A stretch of DNA of 64,000 bases from Gracilaria gracilis (GCA_030374805.1 JARGSG010000037.1:186001-250000), one strand, 5' to 3'; numbered from the stretch's first letter, positions 1 to 13,154 are shown. Numbers and translations are program-made. Notes: generated by a model not told the origin, from the sequence alone.

Positions 1-1780
1 CTAAAATAATTGGCGTGTGAGATGGCCTATCCCCAGAGCTTTAGGGGAGGCTAAGATGCTTTTAGAAACAATATTTCCATCTTCCACTAGTTTTTAATGA
101 TCTTTTCGGCGACGCCGTTCGGCTTATCTGCATAAAATGACCCGTGTTCCGGGATCATTCTGCTTCCGATTTCGTACGTGACGAAGTAGTCTGATCTGTT
201 CTCACCCGCCTCGTCAAGGCGAACGCGGTTTCTTCGGTTCGGAGGTACCCTACAAGAAATTTTTTCATTTTTGTGAGTGCAAGTGGAGCGCATCTTTTGC
301 AGAGTTCAGCATCCACCTGCACTCGATCTATACGCCGTTCGCAATCCAAATGGACACCCTTGTCAGGGCAGATTAATTTTTTTAATAGTTTATTTCATTA
401 TTGTGAGTGCGCGTGGAGTGCATTTGGACATCGCGGGGGGCAGACTACGAACAATGTGGGCGCAGAAGGAGTGCAATATGTATCGTTTGCACTCCATATG
501 CGTTCAATCCGCTTAGCAAGCGTCCTCCAATTGGACACCACGAAATTAAGCTGCAAACGCAGATTGCGCGCACTCAATATGAAGTCCGTTTGGCATCCAC
601 GTATCCTCCACTAGTGCCACCCACCCTCAAATTGTGCTCCTCTTTCTCCAAAAATTTCTTATAGGGGTATTTCATTTTCCGCGAGAGTCTTGTACCAATG
701 CATGGACTGAACTAATTGTCACTTCTTGACCAGAAAGTAGGCAGAGCAGACCCTTGTTTTGTCGTCGGTAGATACCTTAATGTAGGTAAGTCCTTGCATT
801 GAAGGAAGGTTGATGGGGCCAGTGAGATTGGTATGGGTGAATTTCTATAGGCGAGAGAGCACTGGTATCAAATGCTGAACTTGTACCTTTTTGCTTCCGG
901 CTTGGATGCACGGTGTGCAGAAAACGTTACTGACTCCCGTTGAAGAGAGTTGTGGATCTCCTTCGAATTGATCCGCGAGTGCCAACAGCCTTTCTAGTGG
1001 GGTGGGTCAGAGTGCATCACGCTAAATTTTGGCTGTGTTCCCATGAGATAAGGTGGGTTCCATGTGCACGAGGAAAACGTATCGGACCTGTTGTTGTTTT
1101 GCATAGCTTTTGCGGAGAACTTTAATATCTGTGAGACAGAACAGAAAAGGGTTTCAGTCTTCGGTTCAGCTTTTCATGCGTTGCAGTTGTGAAGAAATTG
1201 CAAAGTAATATATCACCGTATACCTCTCGCCTTGTGACAAATACGAAAACCTTGTATCCACGATCTGTCAAAACCTTTTCAGAAGTAACCAGCTTCGCTT
1301 TAAGAACCATCCGAAATATATTTCGGTCCGTGTAACTCCCTGCGTAAAAAGATATATGAATTCGTACTAGAATAGAATCGCAGATAGATAAGCCAATTTC
1401 ATACCTTACTGTCAGGCTATTAAATTTATGAAAGAATGTGGTTCTTCACTGCAAAAAAATCGATTCCATAAATAGAAATATAGCAGTAACAAAATTTCTT
1501 TATCGTGCGCAAAGAATGCGTCAGATCCCTACCCTACAGAAGCCATGTCCTATGAACAATCTCGTAATACACAGCAGGTTTGAAATGGGGCCGAAATGTC
1601 ATCATGATTTGAGGGGCGAGAACAGTCTCAGACAATGCCTTTCAACTCAGGCCGAAAAAGTGCCAACTAACATAGCACGAAATATGGTCTGAATGTTTCT
1701 TCTTCGAAAATTGAATCTCAATCGCATATCCACCTCTTGGGCAATTCATGATCTTCTCTTGTACCTCTTATGTTTATTCT
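1..1780. other. No gene recognised; imperfect direct repeat at 263-530
   Basis: Only short open frames are present and none shows a recognisable motif. A stretch starting near 263 (TTGTGAGTGC, then GTGGAG and GCAT) recurs near 395, and both are followed by related TGCACTC and TTGGACACC or ATGGACACC segments. This suggests an old, diverged tandem duplication of about 125 bp. Confidence 0.4.
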
Positions 1781-1782
1781 GA

Positions 1783-1856
1783 ACCCATTCGGAATCGAAT
1801 CTAAGATCACTCTACTGACACACTGTATTGTAACCAACTAAGCTACGCCAACTTTT
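1783..1856 (-). repeat. tRNA-like sequence, probably a SINE head or tRNA pseudogene
   Basis: Read on the minus strand this contains an A-box-like TAGCTTAGTTGG (about 1834-1845) and a B-box-like GATTCGATTCC (about 1791-1801) at tRNA spacing. The acceptor and T stems do not pair well, so a working tRNA is unlikely. Its sequence differs from the tRNA-like unit at 51.5 and 61.2 kb, so it is not the same family. Confidence 0.4.
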
Positions 1857-4800
1857 ACTTATTTTGTTGCAGCTAATCAAATTTCAATTTATGTCAGAAA
1901 AATGAAATTGACTTGGATAGCTTTCCTGCAAATCTCGGATTGCTCTACCAGAATCCAAAAAGCACGTTGCCCAACGAGCAGCAAAGGTAACTCATATGGC
2001 TGCGCAATATGAAGAAAAATTATAAGTTTACAGCTATACACGTGTAATCGATATTTTGTGAAACGAAAAGTTGGCCATTTGTAGTTTCTCTGAAATTGAT
2101 TGCTGGTATATGTACATGTGTATGATCAAAGGCTACATTTCGGACATATTTTATTTCCGTGAAAACAGCTTTGTACGTTTTTGGTCGATATGGTTTTTTT
2201 TAACCATAAGGTCACATTCGAGACCACCTTTACATGAATTTGGGACAATGAGCTATGTTCCCTTGCCCCGGAGATTAATGTTAATCACAATACGGACTCT
2301 ACATCAAATTTTTAGACGGCATTTATTTTGATCGAGTACCATTTGAAAGACGATCTCGTCCTATCTCTTCACACGTGGGCTCTTTCTGGCCTTATAATTG
2401 GATTGTTTCCGGACTATTTCACTGTTCATAGGGGATATGTAGTAGTCGGTGTTTCTTTTGAGACGCAGAATGAGCTTCGACTCGTGCTCCTGGTCTAAGT
2501 CCTTCGCGGAGAGAACTCTACGCGAGACGAGACAAAAACTGCGGTTGGTATACTTCTACGCTCCCCTACAGCTAGAGGGATCCTTCTTGTTCAGTGTTAC
2601 TGGCAGGTGGTGCTCGCCCCGTACTCCTAAAGGTAAGACTTCGGTCTCTTCGTAAACTCTCTCCCGGTGAGGCACGCTTTGCTTCGGCCTCTCAAGTTCT
2701 GCGTGAGTCAGAACGAGATGCTTGTTGCAACTACGAAACGTCCAGAAGAGGTTACTTACAAGTAGATATGCTTTGAGCAGTATACCCTTCCTATTCTCTT
2801 ACGCTGTACATACCGACCTTGTTGGTGGGTGGGAGCAATTCTCTCGACCTCAACGTTCAGATACAGGACGAAATACCCGAACAGGAAGCACCAATGCCGT
2901 TCATAACGGATGAAGTTCTAAAGGAAGTTTGACCGGGAAGCTCGGGGAAGGTAACGGAACTCGGCCCAAATAATCGGTCTTCCCCAGCAAAGGGATGCTT
3001 TCCGCATTGCGCGAAAACTCCTCCGCGCGAAGGTCTCCGACGCCGCAAGGAGGTCACAGTACGACATCTCTCTGCCCGTGCGGTATATGACTATGTCAAA
3101 ATTGTACGAGCGCGGCGATCTCCTCCATTATGCCTCAGGTTCGTAGGTACTCGAGCCCGAATGACGAAGCACCCCTTCCTCGTGGGCAAACATAGCACCC
3201 CCCAGCAGAGCCAGTTATTCGGAGTGATATCAAATCGCTCGACTCGGTACAAGCTCCCGGTCGATTCCCTGCCGGTACTCGACTTGTGAACTGCCTACTT
3301 CCCCAAAGTGCCAACTTCCTCGAGGAAGGAGGCAACAGACTCTCTTAATCAACCGGCGAAGCTTCCCGCCCTCCGAATCCACGACTCCCCGACTCCACGC
3401 AGCTTTCTGTGGGCCAGCGAGACCTAACAGCTCGACCGGTAGTTATGGAACAGGGAGGTAATCCAGTTCTGTTATGTACTCGTAAGCCGCCCCCATTGTA
3501 GGTATGGAAGGTGGAGCTCGAAAGCTATTCTGGCCACCGAGAGTGGTGGCGTAGAGAGGGGTGGCGAGAAACAAAGGGGGCAGTCGCGGTGAGTGCAGAA
3601 CGCTTGGGTTGGCGGCACAATATTTGGCAGCAACACCAGTTCTGTACTTCAAGAGAGGGATCACGGCCAAGTGTGCGCGGTAGAGAGAGAGAGCGGCCAG
3701 TTCTGCGGCGTGGTAGAGGTGAGGTGTATGGAGGAAACGAGTTCTGCGAGACGAGAGAAGCTTCCCGGTGGGAGGGGATGGAACGAGAGAGGTGGCGTGG
3801 TCGGTCCAGTAACGCAAGAGAAAGGGAGTGTCCGATTTGGAAGCGTGTCGGTGGTCAAGATGCTAGAAGTCGCTGAAGCGCTGCTGCGTGGAGGCCTGGA
3901 GGGCCAAAAACGAACATGGCGAGCGCCAGAGCGTAAGAAGTCCGGGTGAGAGTGACACGAGGTGAGGCCGGCGAGAACCAGTGCCAAGCCAATGCGGGAG
4001 GAGTGCGGTGTATGGCAGTACTGCAGAAAGGGAGTGCAAAAAGATCGTGGCGTGCGGTGGCGCTAGATTAAAGCGAAAGACGGAAGCTTGGAGAGGCCGT
4101 GACAGTAGAAGTCGCTATGAGTAAAGCGCAGACAGAGGTGGCGCAGGAGTAGGGAGTGGGCTAGGGCGACACGGTGGGAGCAAGTCCAACGTCAGCGCAG
4201 GAGAAGCAAAGCATACGATGGCGCGAGGGAAGCGCGGCGGTTGGCGGTGCTATAGGAGGGTGACCTTCGTCGTTCGAAGGGATCCGGCCGCGATGTTACC
4301 ATGAGCAGGGCCCCACTTGACTCAAAAGCGGTCAGGCGGTGGCTACCGCCAGCTGTCCATTAATCTGCGCACTGATTGGAACGTGTGGATACTGTGACTG
4401 GTTCCCGGCGGGGGCTACGACTACGTATTTTACAGTGATAACCTCTATTGCCTTAATTTGCATCTAAAACTTTGCATCTGCAAATTTTGTACGAACACTT
4501 GTGCTCACAGAACCGTGTGGTTCCCCAACCCTTCACACGGTTCGTGCCAGCATCAAATTGGAGCACAATGTGTCTCACACACCCTCTAATGACCCACCAT
4601 AAATATTAGTTATAGAAATTGGTAGGTGGGGAAGTTGAACTTGAATAACTAACATCCAAAAAAAGTTGTTTTCTTAAAAATACATTTCACGGAGCTGGTA
4701 GCCGTGGGAGTCTATTATTTGTCACAGAATGGCAACAAGCGATCTATTAAACCTCATATAGAAAACGAAATTCTTACAAATGTTTTCTATAATATAAATT

Positions 4801-6238
4801 TTATATGGATTGCGTGGTTAAAATACAACTCAAGACCTCTCTTACTATGCTCAGTATGGAAAAACGCGGTTTTTCTATCTCCTGATAGTGTTCAAGAGCA
4901 AAATGAATTTTCGAATTATTAGGTATTAGACATTAATATGTAAAGTATATATTTGAGTTTAGTGATAACGAATGTAAGGATTGAAGAAAGTCTTTTGTAA
5001 AATTTCGCACGAACCATACTTGTATTGGCTGCTCTTTGCCCTCTTTTTCGTACAAATTATTTTTTTAGTGAATTCTATTTCTTTTCTTTTCTCATATTGG
5101 GTAGTTCTTTTCGGTATCCAATTCTAGTGGGAATTATTAAACCAGCATTGGCAGATTTCTCATTATTTGGAGTTCTTAACTTCAGAAGTCTACCACCCTA
5201 TCAATCTCTGAAGCAGAGTTCCATTCTCTATCGGAATGAATCAAACAAACTCAATAGATTCGGAATGTTTTATCTGAAGTGAAACTGCCGGTTTTAGAGC
5301 CCATTCCAACTCCCCAGTGTCGTACAAATACCGATAAAATGTGGGGTCCGCCTGGTAGAGGGAGCGCGCGAGGGCTCAACCTAAAGGGGAAAATCACACA
5401 ACCAATATGATAGTAGGGCACCTGAAAGCAACAGAGGCAAACGGCGTGGCAACTAGTATAGACCATGTAGATGTATGGTAGTAGACGTCGACGCGCGGTA
5501 AACCCCGAATACTAGTAGAGTAGCAAGTGACCAAGGTGATATAGTAACTGCCCTATTGGTGCCTGACTTTGCAATACCCAAGGGGGAAGGCGAGGTGCAC
5601 CACAATATGTACAAGGTGCACCGACGTCGATATCCCATGCGGGCATGACGTTATCGGCTGCGCCCATGAGATACTGTCATGGGCCAGCAATTTTAAGCTA
5701 AACTAAATTAGAAATTAGAAATTATAAAATAGAAAATACCAAAATACCAATTGGGTGCAGCGCAGCCACCAACATGCACAGGTAGGCACACGTGGCACCG
5801 ACCCACTGAGGTTTTATTGTACAGCGGAGTGCCCTTGCAGTTGAACCCCTGCTCTTATCTTTGGACATCCCTGTTTATGGTAAGTTACGCCGAATATGAT
5901 AGCAATACATCATTTCCGCCAACCCTCATTATTCGGTTGCGCTAACCACTCTACGTCTTGCGCTCAAAGAGGAAAATTGATCTCCATCACGGCCCATTCC
6001 TGAGCGCAGGTCCTTCTCTAGAACACTACTAATGCCTCGAAATGCTTACCGCCACCAACACATGTGCGGCAGACAACCGAGGTGGCCAGGGTTTTGCAGA
6101 AAAAAAACCCAAACACAATCTCCGATGCGATTTCCGCTCCAATGAACCCTTTTTAGAAACGATAGAAACGTCCAGACCCAGTATAAAAGACCAGCAGACG
6201 AACCAAACCTGTTTGCCACTGCCAACAACAACCAAAAC
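1857..6238. other. No gene recognised
   Basis: Low-information, mixed-composition DNA apart from the purine-rich block at 3500-4260. Open frames are short, overlap on both strands and carry no family motifs. I see no tRNA gene or transposon ends that I can define. Confidence 0.4.
3500..4260 (+). repeat. G/A-rich low-complexity block
   Basis: The plus strand is strongly purine-rich, with recurring GAGAGG, GTGGCG and GGGAG words. Overlapping long frames on both strands are a consequence of this composition. It resembles the G-rich tails of the repeat copies at 48.9-50.0 and 58.4-59.5 kb, but without a clean unit length. Confidence 0.5.
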
Positions 6239-7888
6239 ATGGGCTCTCCACCAACAAACCGCAGCTGTTTTGGCCATCGCAAACGCCGAACAATGACCAA
6301 CGTTCTACTCGAGAATCCTGATGAAACCAAACGACGTCTACAACGAAATATTACCCAAGCGTGTCGGCTGCTTTCGCAAGGTTCTCTTTTCCGCAGAGCT
6401 TCCCGCCGCTACAATATTGCGTTATCAACCTTGCACTATCACTATACCCACCAGAACATTGAGAAAAGCCGAACAAACAACCGCACAACACTCACATCCT
6501 ATGAAGAGAAAGAGGTCGTCGCCCTACTACGTCACTACCTCGAACTCGGGCGTTCATTGACACGAAAGGATCTGATCGATGGTGTTGCAATGTTTGTGCT
6601 AAACATGTCGTATACCGGCCACAAGAAGTTGCCATTCAAAAGTGGTAGAACTGGAAATGGATTGTGTCGCTCCTTCGAGGCTCTCCAGAGTGAAACTATT
6701 GCGTTCAAAACGCAGAGAAATTAAGATGCTACTGGATACAACGCAACGAATGCCTCGGCATTCGTTGGAGGTATTGGTAGGACATTTGGCGAAGTTGGAC
6801 TGCACAATCCATGAACATGATACTGATGCCAGAAAAGTTATAAACCTAGACGAAACTGGGATATCTGCATGGGAGCCGAAGGGTTGCGGACGAAGAAGAG
6901 CTTACTCAACCCGGTCCCACAAGCTTCTTATGTGCGGTGCGACATTCCAGAATGTTAAAGGTATCACATTATTGGCTTCCGTGCATGGTAATTAGGACCG
7001 CGGCAGACCTTTATTCGTCATGCAGGGCACCAAGCTTTGCATCAGACGTACCAACATCGTTCGGATCCATCTCGTGAGTTGGCAGATTTCATCGTAGAGT
7101 GTTTGCCTCGTGGGGCCCTTGTAGGTATGCAAAAAAACGTTGCGGCAGTGGACTCAGAAAACTTCAAACCATGGGCTGCGGTTTTGATTGAAGACACCGG
7201 AAATCCGCGTTGAAACAATCGAAAGCTTCTGTTAGTATACGATGGATATCGTTCACACCTCTCTATCCCAGTGCTGGAAATGTTTAGCGGCGCGGGAATT
7301 ATTGCTTATGCCTTACCGGCGCACACCAGCGTAACCACTCAACCACTCGACGTTGGAGTATTCTCCCCATCCAAGTCAAGTTTCACCAACCCACTGATGA
7401 CATCGTTAAATAAATGGCACCACATCATGTATTCAATGATTTTGAGGTCTGTTGCATGATTACTGGCGTATACAAGAGCACTTTCACCCATTTCAATATC
7501 GTCGTGGGTTTTCTAAGACCGGAATAATTCGACTGGATGAGTGTCGTCTCTTTGGCCAAGCTCGGTTTTATAGTAGATCCAAATCATAGCAAATCGCATC
7601 TGTAGATGAGATGATTCTCATATTAGTTGATTGCAGGAAGAAAGAAGCCAGTGAAATACTGGGCTACATTGTCGCCCAATTGTAGGGGATCTTGGACACA
7701 ACGAACGGGACAGTTGTGACGTCAGACGCTGCAGTTGCGTTACTTCGTTTGCACATGTCCAAAAATAACAAGAAGCGCGCCGAACTCGCAGAAAAGAAGC
7801 CTCTTGCTGAATAGCTGCTTCGAAAATGTAAGCGGCAGAAGCATGTTGCTAGGAAACAGTTAAAGCAGCACCGTTCAGAACGATGATT
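6239..7888 (+). pseudogene. Decayed pogo/CENP-B-like DDE transposase (copy 1)
   Basis: Fragments in several plus-strand frames follow the order of a pogo-type transposase. There is an N-terminal helix-turn-helix region ending SRRYNIALSTLHYHYT, then a PFKSGR segment. The first catalytic Asp block is VINLDETGISAW (about 6838-6873). The second Asp lies in LLVYDGYRSHLS (about 7228-7263) and is followed by LPAHTSVTTQPLDVGVF, typical of DDE_1 transposases. A basic coiled C-terminus follows. Frameshifts and stops separate the parts, so it cannot make a full enzyme. The element at 43.8-45.5 kb is a relative with the same motif order (LLVYDGYRSYIS). No terminal inverted repeats were found. Confidence 0.75.
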
Positions 7889-9373
7889 GGTGCTTTGATG
7901 AGCCATTCGTGAAGGTGAGATTGCTTCGAGTTCGAGCGCAGTTTGCGCGAGTGCGTTTCGAAGAGAAACATGAGGCTCGGGTAAGGCCTCACCTGTGGAG
8001 AAGGTTTGTAAACGACTGGAGCTATACGTGTGCTGCGCTGATTGACAGTGCTAACTGTCGTAAGGGAATGATCATATTGGTTTAGAATAGGCCGTTGCTG
8101 AGTGAAACAGTAAATGCGTTCAATGTGTGTAATTGGTTTTCTTGTTTAATTGGACCGTGTTCAACTCGGTCAGTTTTCGTCTTGTTCTTCGGATTCCTGT
8201 CTTTTCGTGAGGCAAAACTATTATCAGATGAATTGCAACTTGCAACTGAAGGCCTGACCAAGGCTTCACAATCAAAAATTCTCCTGGTTTTCTAGGGCAT
8301 CAAAAACATTGCAAAGGTGTTCAAGTTTGAGCGCTACCCGCTGTACAACAGTCAGGATAACCTTATTGCAATACAGTGGTCAGAAAATACCTTAAAATAA
8401 GGAAAATCAATCATGTTGATATTAGATACAACCCTGTTTTGGACGCTGTCAAGAATGAGTTGGTTGAAATTGTGTTCGTTTCTTCCAAGGAAAAATATTC
8501 TGACTTCATGCCGAAATGGATTACTAGAAATATCTTCATTGTTTACTGCAGTACACTCTTTGTGGCTGGTTTCTAAAGTCGGGGCGGATGTTAGCACTCC
8601 AACTTCTCAAAGAGTACCTTTATTGATTGTTATCGACTATTTGTATGGTCGTATCTTGAATACTAGGACTCAGGACCTTTTCTTTCTATTTTTTTGTACA
8701 TCCTTGGTTCTATATAAACGTCTAAAGGCGAGAATCTTCTGACCTACACTTCTGAGACCACTTTCTTGTCGTATTTACGCTTTTTTTGATATTTTGGTCA
8801 GTGATGCAACCAGAGAGAGTGCATTTATCTCAAAGATTCAAAATTGCCTGAAATGTCAAGCGCCCTAGGGCGCGCATATTTATTGTTCGTTTTAGGAAAA
8901 GTGGCTTTTTGAGCCAGATAAAGGGGTATGTTCTGAGACTACCCGTGCCCTTCAAATTCCAGATATAGTGTCCTGCTTCAGGACTGTGAATAAGAGCATG
9001 TCTACTGTGTTACTAAATCATTATTTTCCTCTGTACTAGCATCTAGATTAAGAGATGGGCAAATCTACTGTACACCTTATCTCCATATATCGTGGTCAAA
9101 CCTCTATATCTATCTGCAAACCCATCAGAAAATGAAGATGAATATAGAGATTCACAGAGCATGCTACTTTTTTCATCGAATCAAGTCCTCCCATCTGGCA
9201 CGAAACGGAAGCCTTCCCGCCAAGTAACATATTGAAGTCTTCTGCGAAACAGTGAATGTCGGGATCACCTTCCAACAATTCTCATCAATGCCACTCCACA
9301 TTCTCGTTATCCATCTTCCGCCGAGCTCTCAACAGTATTGTAATGCATTTTCCCGTTTCATTACAGTACATTC
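7889..9373. other. No gene recognised
   Basis: AT-richer DNA with short overlapping frames only. It separates the pogo remnant from the Harbinger remnant and may include their terminal sequences, which I cannot delimit. Confidence 0.4.
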
Positions 9374-9820
9374 ATGTCGATCAAAGGAAACAGTTTTACC
9401 GCAAAAGAGGATCTTGCTCTCGCCCGAGCTTGGATTTCTAGTTCCCAGTCATGCACAGATCACAGTGCGGAGACATTTTGGTCGGATGTGTCCAACAAAT
9501 ATAAAGCCAACGGCAGCATTGCAGTCCCTCGCTCTGCACACAGCCTCAAATGTTAGTGGACGATACTGCAAAGGAGTACTCAGATGTATTTGGCAGCTAA
9601 CAAGCTTTATCGTGCGAATATACCATCAGAGGAAACAGAAGATGATACAGTTTTGAATGTCATGAAACTGTATCGAGAGCGCAACAAAGTCCCAGAGGAG
9701 GAAAATACACGCCTTGTCCGTGTGCTTAAGTCAATTGAAGCCGCAAAACTACTCGCGCAGCTCCCAAAGTTTGCGATCTGTATCGGTGTTGGTTCAGCAA
9801 ATACGTCTCCAGGGTACTGA
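9374..9820 (+). pseudogene. PIF/Harbinger ORF1, Myb/trihelix-like DNA-binding protein remnant
   Basis: The frame reads a trihelix/Myb-like domain: a start like FTAKEDLALARAWISSSQS, then FWSDVSNKY, an R..HSLK block and YLAANKLYRAN. This is the pattern of the accessory DNA-binding ORF1 of PIF/Harbinger transposons. It is broken by one in-frame stop at 9554-9556, after which the same frame continues. The Harbinger transposase remnant lies immediately downstream in opposite orientation, and convergent ORF1 and transposase frames occur in this superfamily. In a live element the product would bind element ends and work with the transposase in the nucleus. Confidence 0.65.
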
Positions 9821-10058
9821 CCAACAGAAACACCGCCGAGCATGGAGTCGGAGTCCATTGATGGTCAAACCAGACCAAACAAATCTAGTTTTCAGTCTGG
9901 TCGCCGGCCGAAGTCCTTCGGTTGGTCGCTTCCTCTCTCGCTTCGATCGGTTGTCGCTCCCTCGCTGCGGACTTTGCCCGTGCTACGGAAGCCAGGCACT
10001 GAAAGAAGTGCAACACGTAAACCAGGTGTTATTAAACGACATTCGTATATCGTGTGCT

Positions 10059-11119
10059 TTACCTATTTCTACCACCGCGCTCGTTCCATAGATGATTCGT
10101 GAGTTCCTTGCATAGATTGTGATAACTAGCATAATTAGTGACGAGAGCGTCTTGTTCAAACAAATTAAGCAAGCCACTGGCGCTCTGAGTATCATGATCT
10201 CCAACATTTTCGCCTCCTTTCACACTGTCCGTGACAGGAAAACAAAACAATTCATCAATTTCATAGTCCTCACTACCAATCTCTCCCTGTAATGACATAT
10301 TCACAATCATATTATGAAAGATAACGCATACCTGTGAGATCGTGATGACCTCCTCATCACTCCACTCCATTCCCTCTATCTCAAAATTTGAAACCGTCCC
10401 TGCAGGCATCAAAAAAGCCTTTCGATATCCTTCCGAACAGCTTTCTGTCGCGTAGTAATATGAGGTTCCTTCTCTGCTAGAGGTGCTTGGTTTGACCCTA
10501 CGAAAACGGCCCAATCTGGATATATTCCGTCTACTACAATGTACAAAAGCCACTGGCGTACGATTACATTAACCTCATATCCCTCCGGAAGGGATAAAGA
10601 CCTCTTTGATGATAATATATCATTGAGTAGAGGACTGTTGTCCAAAACTCTAATATCGTTATTTGTTCCACATCTACCAGCATACCAATGTTAGCAGTAC
10701 AGATCTCTATCACACAGGGCTTTGCAGCTGATTGTTACTAGCTTACCGTCTTTTGGGTTATGATACTGTCCTTTGAAGGCACGTGGGCATTTTTTTCAAT
10801 CGTATATGCATACAATCAAGGCAACCGATGCAGCCTTGGAAGCCACTCGCTTCGTACGTTTTCACAATCTCCCCCAGCTCCTCCAAATTGGTTCACGATT
10901 TAAGAATGTAGGTCCATAGATATCGGTAACGCTTTCAAGAAACATACAAAAGTTTTGGCGCTGCGTTTCCGGTGCCATTCTACACATGTCATTCATTTGG
11001 TAATAAGATAGATTAATATTAAGTCTACGAAATGCAGAAAGTAATTTCTGATGGGTAGGATGACCTAAAAGCCCGAACGCATCTCGTTGTTGCTTGAACA
11101 AAGGTTGATGTGCAATCAA
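10059..11119 (-). pseudogene. PIF/Harbinger transposase remnant (ALP1/HARBI1-like)
   Basis: Reading the minus strand gives the order of a 'plant transposon protein'. The N-terminal part has NREPIWRSWGRL. Next comes GFQGCIGCLDCMHIRL with the first catalytic Asp (about 10790-10840), then a GTNNDIRVLD block (about 10650). After that come YIVVDGIYPDWAVFV with the second Asp (about 10500-10540) and a C-terminal EWSDEEVITISQVCVIFHNMIVN-type helix. Stops and at least one frameshift (near 10410-10550) separate the pieces. The partner DNA-binding ORF1 lies just upstream on the opposite strand. Terminal inverted repeats and the 3-bp target duplication were not identified. Confidence 0.8.
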
Positions 11120-11572
11120 GTCTTTATGTATCTTCCATTACGATGATATGGGAATGTGAAACACATTACGGAATTTGAAGGCTGAATACGTAGGAGAGGG
11201 GAAATGGTAGTCACTAAACCATGAACAGAGTCCACGCCAGATGTTTTTTGCTTTTGGCTTTCAGCCTACGAAAACTTCGGTAGCGTCGGTGGTTTGCGGT
11301 ATTAAACCAGCGCTCGCTGCAAAAGCAATAATTTGATCCTGTTCTTGGTCGAATTCGGTAAAGCCAAGCATGGAGGGATCGGACGAAGATTCCGATTCAC
11401 ACATTGGGGGACGTTTAAATTGAGCTCGGACAAATGGAGCACGCTCGTACAGAGCAGTCCAATGAGGAATGAGCAGGTGATGATGGGGCCACTTTTAAAC
11501 ACATCTACAGTAGCCATGCTTGTCCTTATGTATATCGAAAGTTCTAATTTCAGCAATTTAAGATGTACATAT
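11120..11572. other. No gene recognised
   Basis: Spacer between the Harbinger remnant and the copia LTR. The open frames that run into the LTR are artefacts. Confidence 0.5.
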
Positions 11573-11823
11573 TGTAGCAGCAGTGGACCGACGACGACGA
11601 AGAAGAAAGATAGGGATTGCAGGAAGGTTATCGGCGTTGCGCAGCGGTGGAGCGTAAGCAATTCAAGAGGCGTGGTCCTTGCTCGAGGACCTCAGACACG
11701 CACTAACGGGGATTCCTCTGCACTTCTCCGCGGTCGTGTTCCGCCCGAGCTTGCAGCCCAATATTTATTGTCTGGCTTCGATCTGGCCTAGAAACGGCTT
11801 CGATCTATTAAAGTAATCCCACA
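11573..11823 (-). repeat. 3' LTR of the copia element
   Basis: 251 bp, aligning along its length with 18191-18441 but with many substitutions. Plus-strand ends are TGTAGCAGCAG and TAATCCCACA. Shared blocks include GGAGCGTAAGCAATT (GAGCGTAAGCAATT in the other copy), TCTCCGCGGTCGTGTTCC (CTCTGCGGTCGTGTTCC in the other) and CAATATTTATTGTCT. Confidence 0.85.
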
Positions 11824-11831
11824 CCCCCCCC
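11824..11831 (-). other. Polypurine tract
   Basis: Eight consecutive C on the plus strand (G on the element's coding strand) directly abut the inner end of the 3' LTR. This is the position and composition expected for the plus-strand primer of reverse transcription. Confidence 0.6.
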
Positions 11832-12146
11832 GTTGGTCGAAGACGGAAACGCCACTGCGGCGGAAAGGAACAGGCCAACCTGTATCCTCGGTGCTTCAAA
11901 GCCCTTGTGGGACGTAGACGGCTCAGCAATCAACCCTCACTGTGGGCAAAGCATACAATAAACGAAGTTTGTTCCCATTCTTATCCGTCGCCGGCGAACG
12001 ACCGTAGAAAACCAAGCGGCGAACCCCAGCGAAGACGAACGACGTTAGCGCGATAACTATTGACATCTATCACAATGGTGAGCGGCGCGCCCGACGACGG
12101 TGACAATAGTGAGCGGCGCGACGCGGGAAAAGGCTGGAAATAATCT

Positions 12147-13154
12147 GTGTTGCCTGCGGGCCGTGGTACGGCCAGCAGAAGCGAAGCAAAGCGAGCGAGC
12201 AAACCGGAGGCGCGAAAAGCGACGCATGAAGAAGCCGAACATTTTCAAATCAACCGAATTATGTGGTCAACCGGCGCTTTGGCGGGATTTCGGAGAGACC
12301 GTTTCTACGCATCTTGGCGACGAGTAGGGGGCAAGCGCACGTTCTGTGAGTTTGATTACAAAACGCTGGACATTTCTGTGAACAACAGCCTGTACATTTC
12401 AGGCAGTCCGATCACGTCCGAATGTGAAACGTCGCAGATCGGGCTGGCCAACGTTCAGGTCCGGCTGACCTACACCGACGAAGCGATCTCAACTTTCAAG
12501 ACTAGACTATATGCACACTGCAGAGCCAATTCTAATAAGTTCATCGACCTCGGTGGGCCAGGCGCGCGGGAAGCATGCGTTGTGTCACGTGATGAGATTC
12601 TTGTGGACAAGCCAGTGTACTCTGTTAGCCTTGACGGAGAGTGTATGCGCGCCGCGTTGGTGAACGCGTTATTCCCCATTGATGGGCCTCTGGTGGCATC
12701 GGAATTGCTGGACAAAGGGCCAGTAGCATTTTCCAAAGTCGCCAATGTTGGTACTTAGCTTGAAAAGCACATGCGAGTTTATGGCTTTCGACGAGTACCG
12801 GACACACTAGATCTGGCAGCGTGGCTATTGATTGAAGCCAGGGACGCGTTAATTGTGGAACTCATTGGCGTGGACAGTAGACAAGAACATTCAAACCACG
12901 TTATGGTGTTCGACTGCAATCAAAGATTCATCATGGATTGCGTTGAGCGATTTGAATTGCGCATGAGCAAGAAAATCTTTGTAACATGTGTGGGTGGATC
13001 TTTCGAATTCAAAGCCTTCAGAGATGTTCGTAAAGCTGAGAGCCAGAAGCATGGAGGGAAAAAGAAGAAGAGGAATCATAAGATGAACTTTAAGAAGGGA
13101 AAAGAACGGAGGATCACGAAGAGAAGAATTCAGAGAAGGAGAAAAAGCGAGTAA
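12147..13154 (+). pseudogene. Antisense accessory ORF inside the copia element, possible papain-fold cysteine peptidase
   Basis: One plus-strand frame runs from 12147 to 13154 and is broken only by a TAG at 12756-12758; both parts are in the same frame. Near the middle is a Cys in a helix-like setting, SLDGECMRAALVNALF. About 100 residues later, past the stop, comes QEHSNHVMVFDCN, then FIMDC. A Cys followed by His-x-hydrophobic and then an Asp/Asn is the order of papain-like peptidases (C39, OTU and similar), but I cannot assign a family. The C-terminus is very Lys/Arg-rich. The ORF lies between RNase H and the 3' LTR, antisense to the pol genes. It could be a captured gene, an element-encoded accessory gene, or a separate nested insertion. 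No known copia product matches. Confidence 0.45.

Noticed and set aside
3443-3987. Overlapping frames of 108-124 codons on both strands
   Set aside because: Product of purine-strand bias; no motifs.
5895-5966. tRNA-like A box (AGAGTGGTTAGCGC) on the minus strand
   Set aside because: No matching B box at proper spacing; too weak to call a tRNA or SINE.
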